Shown one piece after another: positions 1 to 8,798 of a stretch of 64,000 nt of DNA (positions within the stretch are counted from its first letter, which is position 1; every line of letters begins with the position of its first letter). The position numbers and the translations under genes are program-made. Under the pieces are notes generated by a model. The model searched no databases and was not told the DNA's origin. It saw nothing but the letters and a program-made list of their open reading frames with translations. Source of the DNA: Bin125 sp965215375 (GTDB taxonomy: Bacteria > Chloroflexota > Dehalococcoidia > Bin125); contig CBDCDO010000002.1 of NCBI GenBank assembly GCA_965215375.1, positions 1,488,001-1,552,000 on the forward strand. Direction: 5' to 3'.

Positions 1-1994
1 GCAAACCTGCCCCGTTTTCGCGAGCTTGAGGCGACCTTTGACCAATGTGGCATTGATCGAGTCATGAAGCGCGTCGGGCAAGAGATCCCGCCGAAGCTCG
101 CGGTGGCCGCAGTGGAACATGCCTGGCTGAGCAAGGTCCTGGAAGACCTGGACATTCGGGACAACACGCTGCGTACATTCGATGCCGCTCGGCAGCGCGA
201 AGAGTACGCAGATGCGGATCGAGAGCATCTGGCTTCGACACCGACCAGGGTGAAACGCCTGGTCGCTGAGTCGATCGTCGAGACGATGGAACGACATCCT
301 GACGAGCGTGACCTGGTGCGAAAAGAGGCGGCAAGGAAGCGGCGCCACCTGAGCGTGCGGCAACTGTTCGCACGTGCGCCTCACATGCTTTCCGCTCTGC
401 GGCCGTGTTGGACGATGTCACCCATCCTTGTCGCCGAGATGATTCCGCCCGACCGCAAGCTCTTCGACGTCGTGATTTTCGACGAGGCGTCCCAAATTCC
501 GCCCGCAGAGTCCATTGGTTGCTTGGCTCGCTCGTCACAGGTTGTGGTCGCCGGCGATCGTCGCCAGTGCCGCCCACATCCTTCTTCGGACGCACTGCCG
601 ATAGCGATGAAGAAGAAGAGGAGGAGGACCGCTCGTTGACCCGGGACATCGAATCCTTGCTTGACGTCGCCGACGCTCTGCTTCGCGATCAGATGCTGCA
701 GTGGCACTACCGAAGCCGCGACGATCGGCTCATCGCGTTCTCGAACCAGCACATCTACGGCGGCTCGCTGACGGCGTTTCCGGGCGCCATAGTGGAGAGT
801 CCGATTGAACATGAGCTGATTCCATTCCGACCGATTAGCGGAGTCAGAGGCACGCGCTCAGATCCCGACGAAGTTGAGCGGGTTGTCGATCTCGTGCTGC
901 ACCACGCTCGCAACAGGCCGAGCGAGACGCTCGGAGTCATTGCCTTTGGTCAACATCACGCGGACAAGATCGAGGGCATCTTGCACAAGCGCCTCGGCGA
1001 TTTGGGCGACTCGTCGCTCGACCAGTTCTTCTCGGAGACCAACGATGAGCGGTTCTTCATCAAGAACATCGAGCGCGTCCAGGGCGACGAGCGAGACGCC
1101 ATCATTCTCAGCCTCGGCTACCACAAGGATGCCAAAGGCGACTTGCCTCTCCGCTTCGGGCCGCTCAACCAAGAAGGCGGTGAACGCCGCCTCAATGTTG
1201 CAGTCAGCCGCGCCCGCTCGCGGTTGAAGCTGGTTTCGTCGTTTTCCCACCACGACATTGCACCTGGCCGCACTGAGGCCAAAGGAGTCGAACTACTGCG
1301 CCAGTACCTCGAGTTCGCTGCCTCAGGCGGTGAAGAACTGGGCGCAGAAACCAGTGACGTGCCGCTCAACCCCTTCGAGCTCTCCGTACAGGAAGGCCTG
1401 GAACGACGAGGGATCCCCGTTGCGGCTCAATACGGCGTCTCTGGGTATCGCATTGACTTTGCCTGTGCGCATCCAGACGAGCCCGGAAGGATGGTCTTGG
1501 CAGTCGAGGCCGACGGAGCGAGCTATCACTCGTCCGCGACAGCTCGCGACCGCGACCGACTGCGTCAACAGGTCCTGGAAGACAAAGGCTGGCGATTCCA
1601 TCGAATCTGGTCGACTGAGTGGTTCCGCAATCGCGAGCTGGAACTCGACAAAGTAGAGCAGGCGTGGCGGGCAGCCGTGGCAGCTTCGGCCCACGACCAG
1701 GCGAATTTTGTGCCGGCTAGGGAGGCGCGCGAACTCGCCAAGCCGATCGTCGCTCCCGCTCGCTGGCGGGGCCAGCGTCCTCCCGTCCCCCGAAAGGGTG
1801 CACCGGGATACGCGACCATCGCTGGCTACTCGCCGGAGGAACTCGTGAAGTTGGTCAATTGGATTGAGTCGGACACGCTGTTGCGGACTGAGGACGAGCT
1901 CCGGCGAGAGTTGATGGAAGAGTTGGGGTTCAAGCAAATGGGCTCCCGAATCAAACCGGCGTTGACTCAAGCGATTCAGCAAGCGCGACGTTGA
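1..1994 (+). pseudogene. Superfamily 1 DNA helicase with C-terminal restriction-type nuclease domain, 5'-truncated and frameshifted
   Basis: Two reading frames together encode the C-terminal half of a superfamily 1 helicase. The first frame, open from base 1 to 639, carries the DEAD-like Walker B stretch (VVIFDEASQIPP). It is broken near 565-569, where the helicase motif expected as GD-x-RQLPPTSFF is split because one base of the CAG-CTG step appears to be missing. The second frame continues to 1994 with the motif V/VI region (RLNVAVSRARSRLKL). A PD-(D/E)XK-like domain of the DUF559/MTES_1575 type follows (DFACAHPDE, then VLAVEADG and a conserved WR-x-HRIWS). The last ~50 residues form a helical tail often seen in these helicases. 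The start lies outside the window. Such proteins are usually nucleic-acid helicase/nucleases of uncertain role, sometimes linked to defence. The single-base lesion could be real or a sequencing error. Confidence 0.8.
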
Positions 1995-2567
1995 GGTCCT
2001 TGGTCGGGTTGAGCACCGCTGCCCCACGTGGTGCTCAAGTGCCCTGGCAAGAATGGAACGTGGGACAACCAAGGGACATCCCTAGTCGTCGAAGGCAGGA
2101 CGTCCATTGCAGGATGGTGGTTCTGGGTTGGACAGGGGCGGGCGGGGAGCAGGTCGAGCAATCCGTAGTCGAGGTTGCGGGCAACCTCGTCACTGAGCAA
2201 AGCGGCGAAGCCTGTGATGCCTCCCTGATGCTCGGATTGGGAGGCGAGGGCGCGCGGACGACGAACGTGGTGTCGTGCAGGGAAGGCTCTGCCAGCGCGC
2301 ACACGGCGCGGCGGAAGTCCCGCTCGGAGTCGGTCAGGACCAGCGTGAACCGGGGACCGGACTCGTGTTGAGCCGCTCGATCGTGCGCAGTCGAAAGCGC
2401 ACGTTGGCGGCCGAGACTGAACGTCTCTGACTCCGGTCAGCTAGCACTGGTTACGCTCCAACGAGAAACAGGCCCTAGAACCTGGCCGAGCCAGTGGTCT
2501 ACCGTCATGCGTGCGACCCTTGCACTCAACTGACCGCCGAGTCTCACACCCAGATTGCGCCAACCAG
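1995..2567. other. Gene-poor stretch, possibly a decayed minus-strand gene
   Basis: No convincing gene is seen. The minus strand has short coding-looking pieces (for example TDSERDFRRAVCALAE near 2290-2345 and a different frame reading LLSDEVARNLDYGLLDLL near 2150-2205), which could be remains of one frameshifted gene of unknown family. Just before cbiB a B12-box-like string occurs near 2492-2510, but the rest of a cobalamin riboswitch is not recognisable. Confidence 0.4.
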
Positions 2568-3536
2568 ATGATTCCGGTGATCTATGCCGAGTGGTATGCC
2601 AATCTGGCGGTCGATGTTGGCGTGATTCTTCTGGCCCTCTTGCTGGATCGGTTCTTGCCCGAGCCTCCGGCGCGTGTTCACCCAGTGGTCTGGATGGGAC
2701 GAATGATCAGTGGGTTCGAGCGGTTGGCGCCGCGGCGTCCTGCTGCCGCTCTGGTGTACGGCGCCGTGGGTGGGACCCTCACAATCGGATCATGGGGCGC
2801 GCTGACCTGGTTCGCGATCCTTGGGCTGAGCGAACTCGGGACGATTGCATACCTGCTCGGCGGCGCAATCCTGCTTCGCACCAGCTTCACGGTCCGGGGA
2901 CTCATCACCGCCGGCGAGTCGACCCGCCAGGCACTCGAGCATGAGGACCTGGAAGATGCTCGAGCCAAGCTGGTGAGCCTGGTCAGTCGCGACCGTGCCG
3001 AGCTCAGCGCCCCGCTGGTCGCCGCGTCAGCGATTGAGTCGGTGGCGGAGAATACGACCGACAGTTACATCGCGCCATGGCTGGCATTCGCCGTGCTCGG
3101 CGTGCCGTTCGCGGTCGCCTACCGGGCAACCAATACGCTGGACAGCATGTGGGGCAAACGCGGCCGCTACGAGTACCTAGGCAAGTGCGCTGCTCGATTG
3201 GACGATTTGGTCAATTTCATTCCTGCCAGGCTGAGTGCGCTCCTAATGCTGCTCAGTGGAGCGCTGCTCGGACTGCCAGCTCATCAAGGCTGGCGAGTGA
3301 TGCTGCGTGACCAACGGATCACCGAGAGCCCCAACGCGGGTTGGACGATGTCGGCGATGGCCGGCCTGCTCGGTCGGCGACTAGAAAAGAAGGACCATTA
3401 CGACCTCGGCGCTGAGTTTCCCCGTCCTGAGGCTGCAGACATCGGTCGGTGCAATCAAATTGCCGCAAGAACTGCGCTGCTTGGCGTGATCGTGGCGCTC
3501 GGACTGCTCACCATTCGGCATTTGGTCACCGCATGA
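2568..3536 (+). CDS. cbiB: Adenosylcobinamide-phosphate synthase (CbiB/CobD)
   Basis: This integral membrane enzyme amidates adenosylcobyric acid with aminopropanol (or its phosphate) late in cobalamin synthesis. The family signature near the N-terminus, LLLDRFLPEPPARVHPVVWMG, is clear, as are ESVAENTTDSYIAP and the later RDxxxxxSPNAGWTMSAMAG motif. About 322 residues, the usual family length, with several hydrophobic segments. The ATG at 2568 (MIPVIYAEWYA) is chosen because the first membrane helix begins shortly after it; an upstream in-frame ATG at 2511 would add a polar, non-conserved tail. Its stop overlaps the start of the next cobalamin gene by four bases (ATGA), indicating translational coupling. 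The final enzyme-like partner, cobQ, two genes downstream, is dead, so the substrate may now come from scavenging. Confidence 0.93.
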   Translation: MIPVIYAEWYANLAVDVGVILLALLLDRFLPEPPARVHPVVWMGRMISGFERLAPRRPAAALVYGAVGGTLTIGSWGALTWFAILGLSELGTIAYLLGGAILLRTSFTVRGLITAGESTRQALEHEDLEDARAKLVSLVSRDRAELSAPLVAASAIESVAENTTDSYIAPWLAFAVLGVPFAVAYRATNTLDSMWGKRGRYEYLGKCAARLDDLVNFIPARLSALLMLLSGALLGLPAHQGWRVMLRDQRITESPNAGWTMSAMAGLLGRRLEKKDHYDLGAEFPRPEAADIGRCNQIAARTALLGVIVALGLLTIRHLVTA

Positions 3537-4600
3537 GCACGATTCACGGCGGTATCAGCACCGCAGATCTCCGCATGGTCGGCCTCACGGCTGAAGAAGT
3601 GATTGATTTCAGCTCGAACATCAATCCGCTGGGAACATCCGAGCGTGTGCGGCAAGCTGTAGTCACGGCCGATCTCGCCGCCTACCCCGACCGCGACTCT
3701 CTCTTGCTGCGAGAAGCGCTCGCCGGGCGACTGCAGGTAGATGTCGGACAACTGCTGATCGGCAATGGTTCGACCGAGCTGATTCATCTGTTGACTCGAG
3801 CCAGACTGCGGCCCGGTGGTCGGTGCCTGATCTTTGTGCCAACCTTCGGCGAGTACGAAGCCGCCGCCACGCTTGCTGGCGCACAAATCCATCGCTTGCA
3901 CGCCGCCGAATCTCAGTCGTTCCGCTGGTCAATAGAAACAGCGCTGGACACCATCAAAGAAGTTCGGCCCGAGCTGGTGTTCCTCTGCAATCCCAACAAC
4001 CCGACAGGTGTCTACCTCAAGCACGAAGATGTAGCCCGGATTCTCGACGCCATCGGGCAGGATGGTCTGTTGCTGCTGGACGAAGCGTATGCGTCGCTCG
4101 CGGACCGGCGACGCGATCCTGGCTCCCCGCCGCTCTCCATGCTGCCGAGCGACAACCTGGCCATCCTGCGATCAATGACCAAGGATCACGCAATTGCCGG
4201 GGTTCGGCTGGGCTACCTGCTGGCGATGCCTGCTCTGATCGAAGCAGTGCGCAGCCTGCAACACGCCTGGAGCGTCAACGCTGTTGCGCAGGCCGCCGGA
4301 CTGGCGGCTCTGGATGACGAGGAACACATTGTGGAGGCCCGCGATGTGATCGCGGCGTCGAAGGAGTTCATCTACGAACGACTCAGTTCAATGGGTATCG
4401 GGTTCACGCCTTCGTCGGCGAACTTCCTACTCGTCAACGTCGGTGACGCTGTCCAGGTGCGGACGGAGCTGCTTCGCCGAGGTATCGCGGTGCGTGACTG
4501 TACATCGTTCGGCTTGCCCCAGCACATCCGCATCGCGGTTCGCCAACGCGAGGAGTGCGAGCACCTGATTCGTGAGCTTCAGAATGTGATGAGCCGATGA
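3533..4600 (+). CDS. PLP-dependent threonine-phosphate decarboxylase / histidinol-phosphate aminotransferase-like protein
   Basis: A fold-type I PLP enzyme of the HisC/CobD(Salmonella)/CobC family, 355 residues. In this cobalamin context the likely reaction is decarboxylation of L-threonine-O-3-phosphate to aminopropanol phosphate, the substrate for the CbiB step. Visible motifs are the N-terminal IDFSSNINPLG typical of cobalamin-linked members, CNPNNPTG, the LLLDEAYA aspartate that contacts the cofactor, and the PLP-binding lysine in SMTKDHAIAGVRLGYL. The ATG at 3533 overlaps the cbiB stop and is preferred to an upstream in-frame start inside cbiB. The 3' end overlaps the start of cobQ by four bases, so cbiB, this gene and cobQ were one operon. 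A pure HisC role is less likely because the neighbours are all cobalamin genes. Confidence 0.88.
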   Translation: MSTIHGGISTADLRMVGLTAEEVIDFSSNINPLGTSERVRQAVVTADLAAYPDRDSLLLREALAGRLQVDVGQLLIGNGSTELIHLLTRARLRPGGRCLIFVPTFGEYEAAATLAGAQIHRLHAAESQSFRWSIETALDTIKEVRPELVFLCNPNNPTGVYLKHEDVARILDAIGQDGLLLLDEAYASLADRRRDPGSPPLSMLPSDNLAILRSMTKDHAIAGVRLGYLLAMPALIEAVRSLQHAWSVNAVAQAAGLAALDDEEHIVEARDVIAASKEFIYERLSSMGIGFTPSSANFLLVNVGDAVQVRTELLRRGIAVRDCTSFGLPQHIRIAVRQREECEHLIRELQNVMSR

Positions 4601-5170
4601 ACGAGCGTGCCAAGGTGATCATGGTTCAGGGGACTTCGTCCCACGCTGGTAAGTCGATCTTGGCGACGGCGTTCTGCCGCATCTTTGTTCAGGACGGATA
4701 CCGTGTCGCTCCGTTCAAGGCGCAGAACATGTCACTCAACTCATATGTGACGCCGGATCGTGGCGAGATCGGCCGATCTCACGCCGTGCAGCGATGATTC
4801 CGCCGCGCGTCGAGAGGAACCCGGTCCTGCTGAATCCGGAAGCGGATGCGCGCTCGCAGGTCGTCCTGATGGGTAGACCGCAGATGACGAAGTCGGTCCG
4901 CGAGTAGTACCAACTGAAACAGTAATTCTGGCCAGTCGTCACCGCTGCGCTGGATCCGCTGCGCGACGAATGAGACATTGTCGTAATCGAAGGAGCGTGC
5001 AGCCCGGCTGAAATCAACTTGAAGCAGTACGACATCGTCAACATGCGCGTGGCGCACTATGCGCAGTCGCCGGCGACTCTTGGTTGGAGACATCGAACGT
5101 GGCGGAGTCTTCGCCCAGGTCGTCGGCACGATGGTATTGCTCGAGCCAGAAGGAGGGATCGCATGTCGAA
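4597..5170 (+). pseudogene. cobQ: Cobyric acid synthase CobQ, decayed and truncated
   Basis: CobQ amidates adenosylcobyrinic acid a,c-diamide using ATP and glutamine. The first 66 codons are excellent (VMVQGTSSHAGKS P-loop, then VAPFKAQNMSLNS). The gene then breaks: after GEIGRSHAVQ the frame ends, and recognisable CobQ sequence continues in another frame (NPVLLNPEADARSQVVLMG), hits in-frame stops where family members have a continuous REYHELK-like region, resumes as DIVVIEGACSPAEINL and DIVNMRVAHYA, shifts frame again, and ends with GDIERGGVFAQVVGTMVLLEPE near 5150. The C-terminal glutamine amidotransferase half is absent. Several stops, frameshifts and the large deletion make a sequencing artefact very unlikely. 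The intact upstream genes overlap its start, so the cobalamin operon was cut here. Confidence 0.93.
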
Positions 5171-5180
5171 TGTTTCTCAG

Positions 5181-5960
5181 CTACTTAGTGTCTGGGAGGT
5201 CGCCGAGAGACGCCGAGAAGTCGTTCAGGCGGTTGTTGATGACCAATTCTTCTGGACTGAGGATACTCTCTGGTGTGGCGACTTGTCCCTTGACCACATC
5301 TGAAGTCGGCTGTGGCGCTAAGAACCTGTCAGCGAATACGCGATAGTGTTCCTTACCAGAATGACTAATGGTAAGTGTAATGTTGGTCCCGGCGCTGTGT
5401 AGTTCTTGGCCAAAACTGTCGCGACCTTCCCAGGATGCCCCAGCGAGGAGAGTAAGGTCTGACGGTATCGTGAAGAGCAGGCCGTTGTACTGATATGTCT
5501 TACCTGAGTTGGGCTGGTGCTACTGAACGGTTCCGGTCAGAGTGTGGCCATAGCCGTCCAGGATGAGTATGATGTACGAGGTTGCCCTCGACGATGCGGT
5601 AGAGTCGGTCACATCGGTCACAGTCGCGTGGATCGTCTTGGGACCGGAGTTTATCTCAGGGTTAGCTTGATGCCAGCAGTGCTGGTCGTAGTCGTTGTAT
5701 GATACCTCACCAGGATTCGGCGCACAGCTTACGGGTCTCGTTGTCAACAGTCAGGGAGTAAGGTCCCGTGCCACCGGTCACTTTCCACTATACGGGTGTT
5801 TCTGCGATGTTGACCCAACCCTTGTGGATACGTCGGGTGTCGATTGTTTCACCATCGTCATCGTAGACCCAAGCTTCTCAGGTGTATTCCTTACCGGGTT
5901 TGGTTTCGCAGATTACAGCGTCGAAATCGGGCCGGCATGTCGCGAACCCATTGGTCTGGC
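5181..5960 (-). pseudogene. Decayed gene for a secreted or surface protein with Ig-like domains
   Basis: The minus strand shows coherent protein-like sequence in pieces. From about 5740 to a stop at 5181 one frame reads CAPNPGEVSYNDYD, then HATVTDVTDSTASSRATSY, GYGHTLTGTVQ, an in-frame TAG at 5520, and then GKTYQYNGLLFTIPSDL and a plausible C-terminus ending in SLGDLPDTK. Upstream, in a different frame, lies VTGGTGPYSLTVDNETR and further back more fragments interrupted by stops. TGGTGPY-type strings are typical of Ig-like or fibronectin-like repeat proteins of the cell surface. The mix of a nonsense codon and frameshifts indicates a pseudogene. The 5' end is not identified, and no specific family is assigned. 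Its position between cobQ and pduX-like genes suggests it arrived by insertion. Confidence 0.6.
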
Positions 5961-6029
5961 GTGAACCCTAGCTAATCGATCAGGACGAGGCGTGCGTGGT
6001 CCATGACTTTCGACTTTGCCAGGTTCCAG

Positions 6030-6325
6030 TCACCTGTGGACGCTGGCTGCTGCAGCGGCTCGGCGCCGTATCTGATCAGCCGCAACTGCTCGCCGACCGC
6101 GCCTACGAAGGCGATGCGATGCGCGCGTTGGCCGCCGAACCAGCGCCAAACTAGGGTGGTCAACCGTGTCGCCGACCGCGCCCGCAACTCGATCGAACGT
6201 TACTTCGGTCGCATCAAACGACTGCGCGGCATCGCCAACCGCTATCACAAACACGACCACGTCTACCTTAAGCAAGTCCTCCTCGGATGCGTCCACCTCA
6301 TGGCGAAATGGCTTGAACACGCCCT
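6030..6325 (+). mobile_element. IS5-family (IS427-like) remnant A
   Basis: Fragment of the 3' part of a DDE transposase gene closely matching the element at 41874-42762: the region reading QLLADRAYEGDAMRALAAE, then an internal deletion, then NSIERYFGRIKRLRGIANRY and the C-terminal VLLGCVHLMAK. Its right end (about 6311-6325) is a degenerate copy of the terminal repeat. The left end and the N-terminal half are missing. It abuts the 3' end of the minus-strand GHMP kinase gene and supplies that gene's stop codon. Confidence 0.82.
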
Positions 6326-7229
6326 AAGACGCGGTTGTGGGTACTGGCTCACCAACGAACGTCGCCGCTCCCCCACCAATCAGCCGTTGCCTATGGACAG
6401 CGACCAGCCCCGGTAGACGCCTCCGTGCATGAGATGAAACCGCATCGAGATGTTTCCCGTCCTGGGCGAACAGCAAACCGATCACTGTCCCGCTGTGTGC
6501 AACGTTTACTCCGACGGCTCCACAGGCCTCGGCGATCGAAAGTACTTCCGGCAGTTGAGGCTTGGGCAGCACGGCCTGATAGGCCACCGCGCTCAGCGTC
6601 GCCCCGCGACCGACGAGTTCAGAATCGGCCGTTGCGATACCGGCTTCAATCAAGGACAGTGCCCGACGGAATGACTCCCTGTGCGACTGCAACGTTGCGC
6701 TGCGATCGGTTGCATTGAAGGCTTCTGTGTCGAGCGTTGGCTCGAACTCCAGGACCAGAACATTCAGCGGAGGTGGATGCCCAAGGCTCCGCCTGACGCT
6801 GCCGCTGAGATGATCGAATAGTGCGATCCCCGGAATCATGATTCCATCGCTCGGCTCGACAGCCAACGCAAGTTCCGCCAGAGTTTTCTCATCGATTGTT
6901 CTACCCAGCGCTGATGCGGTGGCGACCATCGATGCGACGATGTCGGCCGTGCTGCTCGCCATCCCTTTCTCGCGCGGGATCGGACTGTCGATGGTCAGCG
7001 TGGCGTCAAGGTCGGCGCGACCCAGGTGCTCGAGCACGAGCGCGACTGCCTGGACCGCCTTTGAGCATTCTGCGGGGCCATCAATCTGACCCAGTCCAGA
7101 TCGCAGCTCTACCGACGCGGTGGAATACAGGTCAATCGGACAGGTCACCATCACAAGCGAGCCCTCGAGCATGCCCTGGGCCAACTCACCGCAGGTCGCA
7201 GGAGCCCGAGCGATACCTCGCATTGCCAT
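6324..7229 (-). CDS. pduX: GHMP-family kinase, PduX-like L-threonine kinase
   Basis: A 301-residue GHMP kinase. The N-terminus ARAPATCGELAQGML matches PduX, the L-threonine kinase that makes threonine phosphate for the aminopropanol arm of cobalamin. The ATP-binding glycine/serine motif is present as PIPREKGMASSTAD, and a C-terminal AHSGTVIGLLF resembles the third GHMP motif. The start at 7229 (MAMRGIARAP) gives the usual family length; an extended upstream frame has no family similarity. Together with cbiB and the threonine-phosphate decarboxylase-like gene, this completes an aminopropanol-phosphate module. The last codon before the stop reaches the end of IS5 remnant A, and the stop TAG itself is formed at the element boundary, so the natural C-terminus may have been altered by the insertion. 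It is on the opposite strand to the other cobalamin genes. Confidence 0.85.
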   Translation of the reverse strand: MAMRGIARAPATCGELAQGMLEGSLVMVTCPIDLYSTASVELRSGLGQIDGPAECSKAVQAVALVLEHLGRADLDATLTIDSPIPREKGMASSTADIVASMVATASALGRTIDEKTLAELALAVEPSDGIMIPGIALFDHLSGSVRRSLGHPPPLNVLVLEFEPTLDTEAFNATDRSATLQSHRESFRRALSLIEAGIATADSELVGRGATLSAVAYQAVLPKPQLPEVLSIAEACGAVGVNVAHSGTVIGLLFAQDGKHLDAVSSHARRRLPGLVAVHRQRLIGGGAATFVGEPVPTTAS

Positions 7230-7589
7230 AGTCACGAGAGTAGCCCAGCCGCGTCCAAACAGGCTCGGAGACTGAATCGCCGGAGAGTCACCACTGCGGC
7301 AGAAATCCGGGGCGGAGCTCCAGTAGGTCGTACAACACCACGTCCCACGCAAACGCTCGCAGTACAGTCCCTCTTGGCCTCCTGGACGGAGTTCGCTCTG
7401 GGGTGCTGTTTGGTAGGCCAAAAGGGACTGTAGGACGAACGTTCGAGTGGGAGGTGGCGCTGTAGTCGAGCAGAGGAGGTAGGTATGCCAGTGTCATGGC
7501 ACCGGTCTCGAACAGACGCGGATACCGGGGCGTCTCCCCCCCCCCCCCCTCGCGGGCATGGGAAACCTGTGTTGTGGATTGATTGCCTC
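7230..7589. other. Intergenic stretch with a 14-base poly-C tract
   Basis: No gene recognised. It contains a run of 14 C residues at 7536-7549, a likely slippage-prone tract or assembly uncertainty. Short open frames here have no recognisable motifs. Confidence 0.5.
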
Positions 7590-7935
7590 TGAACCTAGTC
7601 CAATTGATCGGTCTCAGACCAGGAGACCTGAACCCTTGGAGGCGGTCGAGAAACGCGGTGATCAGCTTCTCGTCACCGAAGATTTGCCCCCCCGAGGTTG
7701 GTGGTGACGTTTGTGGAACGCCGCTCAGATTGGTCGGCGAGCAGATTGTAGTCCAGTTCGCTGCCGACCATCAGCAATGCGACCCTGAGTTAACGCTCAT
7801 ACACGCGTGACCGTTCGCGGACAAAATTGGTGGCCCAAACGAAGTCGACGCGCAGGCAGCATCGGACCGCCTTGACTCCGAGCGCAATCACGAGATGGGT
7901 CTTGCCGGTGCGGATCGCTCCGTCTACCGCGAGCG
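7590..7935 (-). pseudogene. IstB-type ATPase fragment (IS21 family)
   Basis: On the minus strand a P-loop reading GAIRTGKTHLVIALGVKA (around 7890-7920) matches the GPTGTGKTHLAIALG motif of IstB, the ATPase that assists the IS21 transposase. After a stop, TNVTTNLG and then, in a shifted frame beyond a G-run near 7685, IFGDEKLITAFLDRL match the conserved IstB C-terminus. The middle of the protein is deleted. No istA partner or IS21 ends were seen, so this is only a relic. Confidence 0.75.
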
Positions 7936-7948
7936 CCGACCGCGCTTA

Positions 7949-8798
7949 GTGCCTGTTCACTCTAATCGGGGCTTGTGTCAGAGTTAGGTGACGGTTCGGC
8001 GGGCGGACCAATGGGAATATGCCACTCACTGATGCACAGTGGGAGCGAGTCGTGCCGCGCATGCCAACTCCGCGCGGGAACTGCACGCTGCCCTCGCGAC
8101 TGGTGCTGGAGGGTTGTTTGTGACGAAAGAAGGCTGTAGCTAGCGAGCCTTGCCCGAGCGGTTCGCTCCCTGGCATCCAGTTTACATGCGCGGCCGACGC
8201 TGGATTGACAGGTGCGTCCTGGAACGTGTCTTCGCCGAGCTGCAGCGCGCCGAGCTGCAGCGCGTCGAGCTGGAGGCGCAGCTCGAGCAAGGTGAGCCGG
8301 ACAGACCGCGGCGCATCTCGCTCGACTGCAAGGCACGGGAGCGCCCACCAACCGGGGCACCAGGTGATTGGTCGCTCGCGCAGAGGCCTAACGACCACGC
8401 TGTACGCCGTCGTGCTGACGGACCGTCTGCCGCTGATCCTGACCCTGACGCCGGTCCACTGGGGCGATGAACCCTGTGGACGCTGGCTGTTGGAACGGCA
8501 CGGCCCCATATCAGGTCAGCCGCAACTTGTAGCCGACTGCGCTTACAGGGGCGATGCGATGCGCGCGCTGGCTGCCGAACTCGGCTGGGAGTTTTGACGC
8601 CGCCATAGTCGAATCGCGGCAAGCCCTGGGTGCTGAACCGCGTCGCCTACCATGATCGCAATGGTATCGATTGCCACTTTGGCCGCATCAAGCGCTAGCC
8701 GGACATTGCTAACCGCTATCACAAACTCGGCAATGTCGAGTTCAACCAAGTCCTCCTCGCCTGCATCCACCTGATGAGGAAATAGAGTAAACAGGCTC
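7949..8798 (+). mobile_element. IS5-family (IS427-like) copy B, defective
   Basis: About 850 bp with both ends visible: left end GTGCCTGTTCACTCTA at 7949-7964 and a slightly degenerate inverted partner at 8783-8798, flanked by TA on both sides. The transposase reads on the plus strand from an ATG near 8020 (MPLTDAQWERVVPRMP), but meets a TGA within ~40 codons. Later pieces (MRGRRWIDRCVLERVFAEL; GRSRRGLTTTLYAVVLTDRLP; VADCAYRGDAMRALAAELGW) are in separate frames with further stops. The split between an orfA-like and an orfB-like frame resembles the -1 frameshift organisation of IS427-group elements, but the extra stops make this copy non-functional. It is inserted at the 3' end of the membrane protein gene at 8798-9529. 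Confidence 0.87.

Noticed and set aside
405..566. Independent upstream start for the second helicase frame
   Set aside because: The residues encoded before 567 in that frame are Arg-rich and unlike helicases, while the other frame carries the conserved motifs; this is a frameshift, not two genes.
2380..2512. Cobalamin riboswitch upstream of cbiB
   Set aside because: A B12-box-like GAGCCAGTGGTCTACC occurs near 2492-2508, but the conserved core (GCCACTG-type and CCCGCAAC strings) is not recognisable in the preceding 120 bases.
7536..7549. Poly-C tract as a phase-variation switch
   Set aside because: No gene frame crosses it in either direction, so a switching role cannot be supported.
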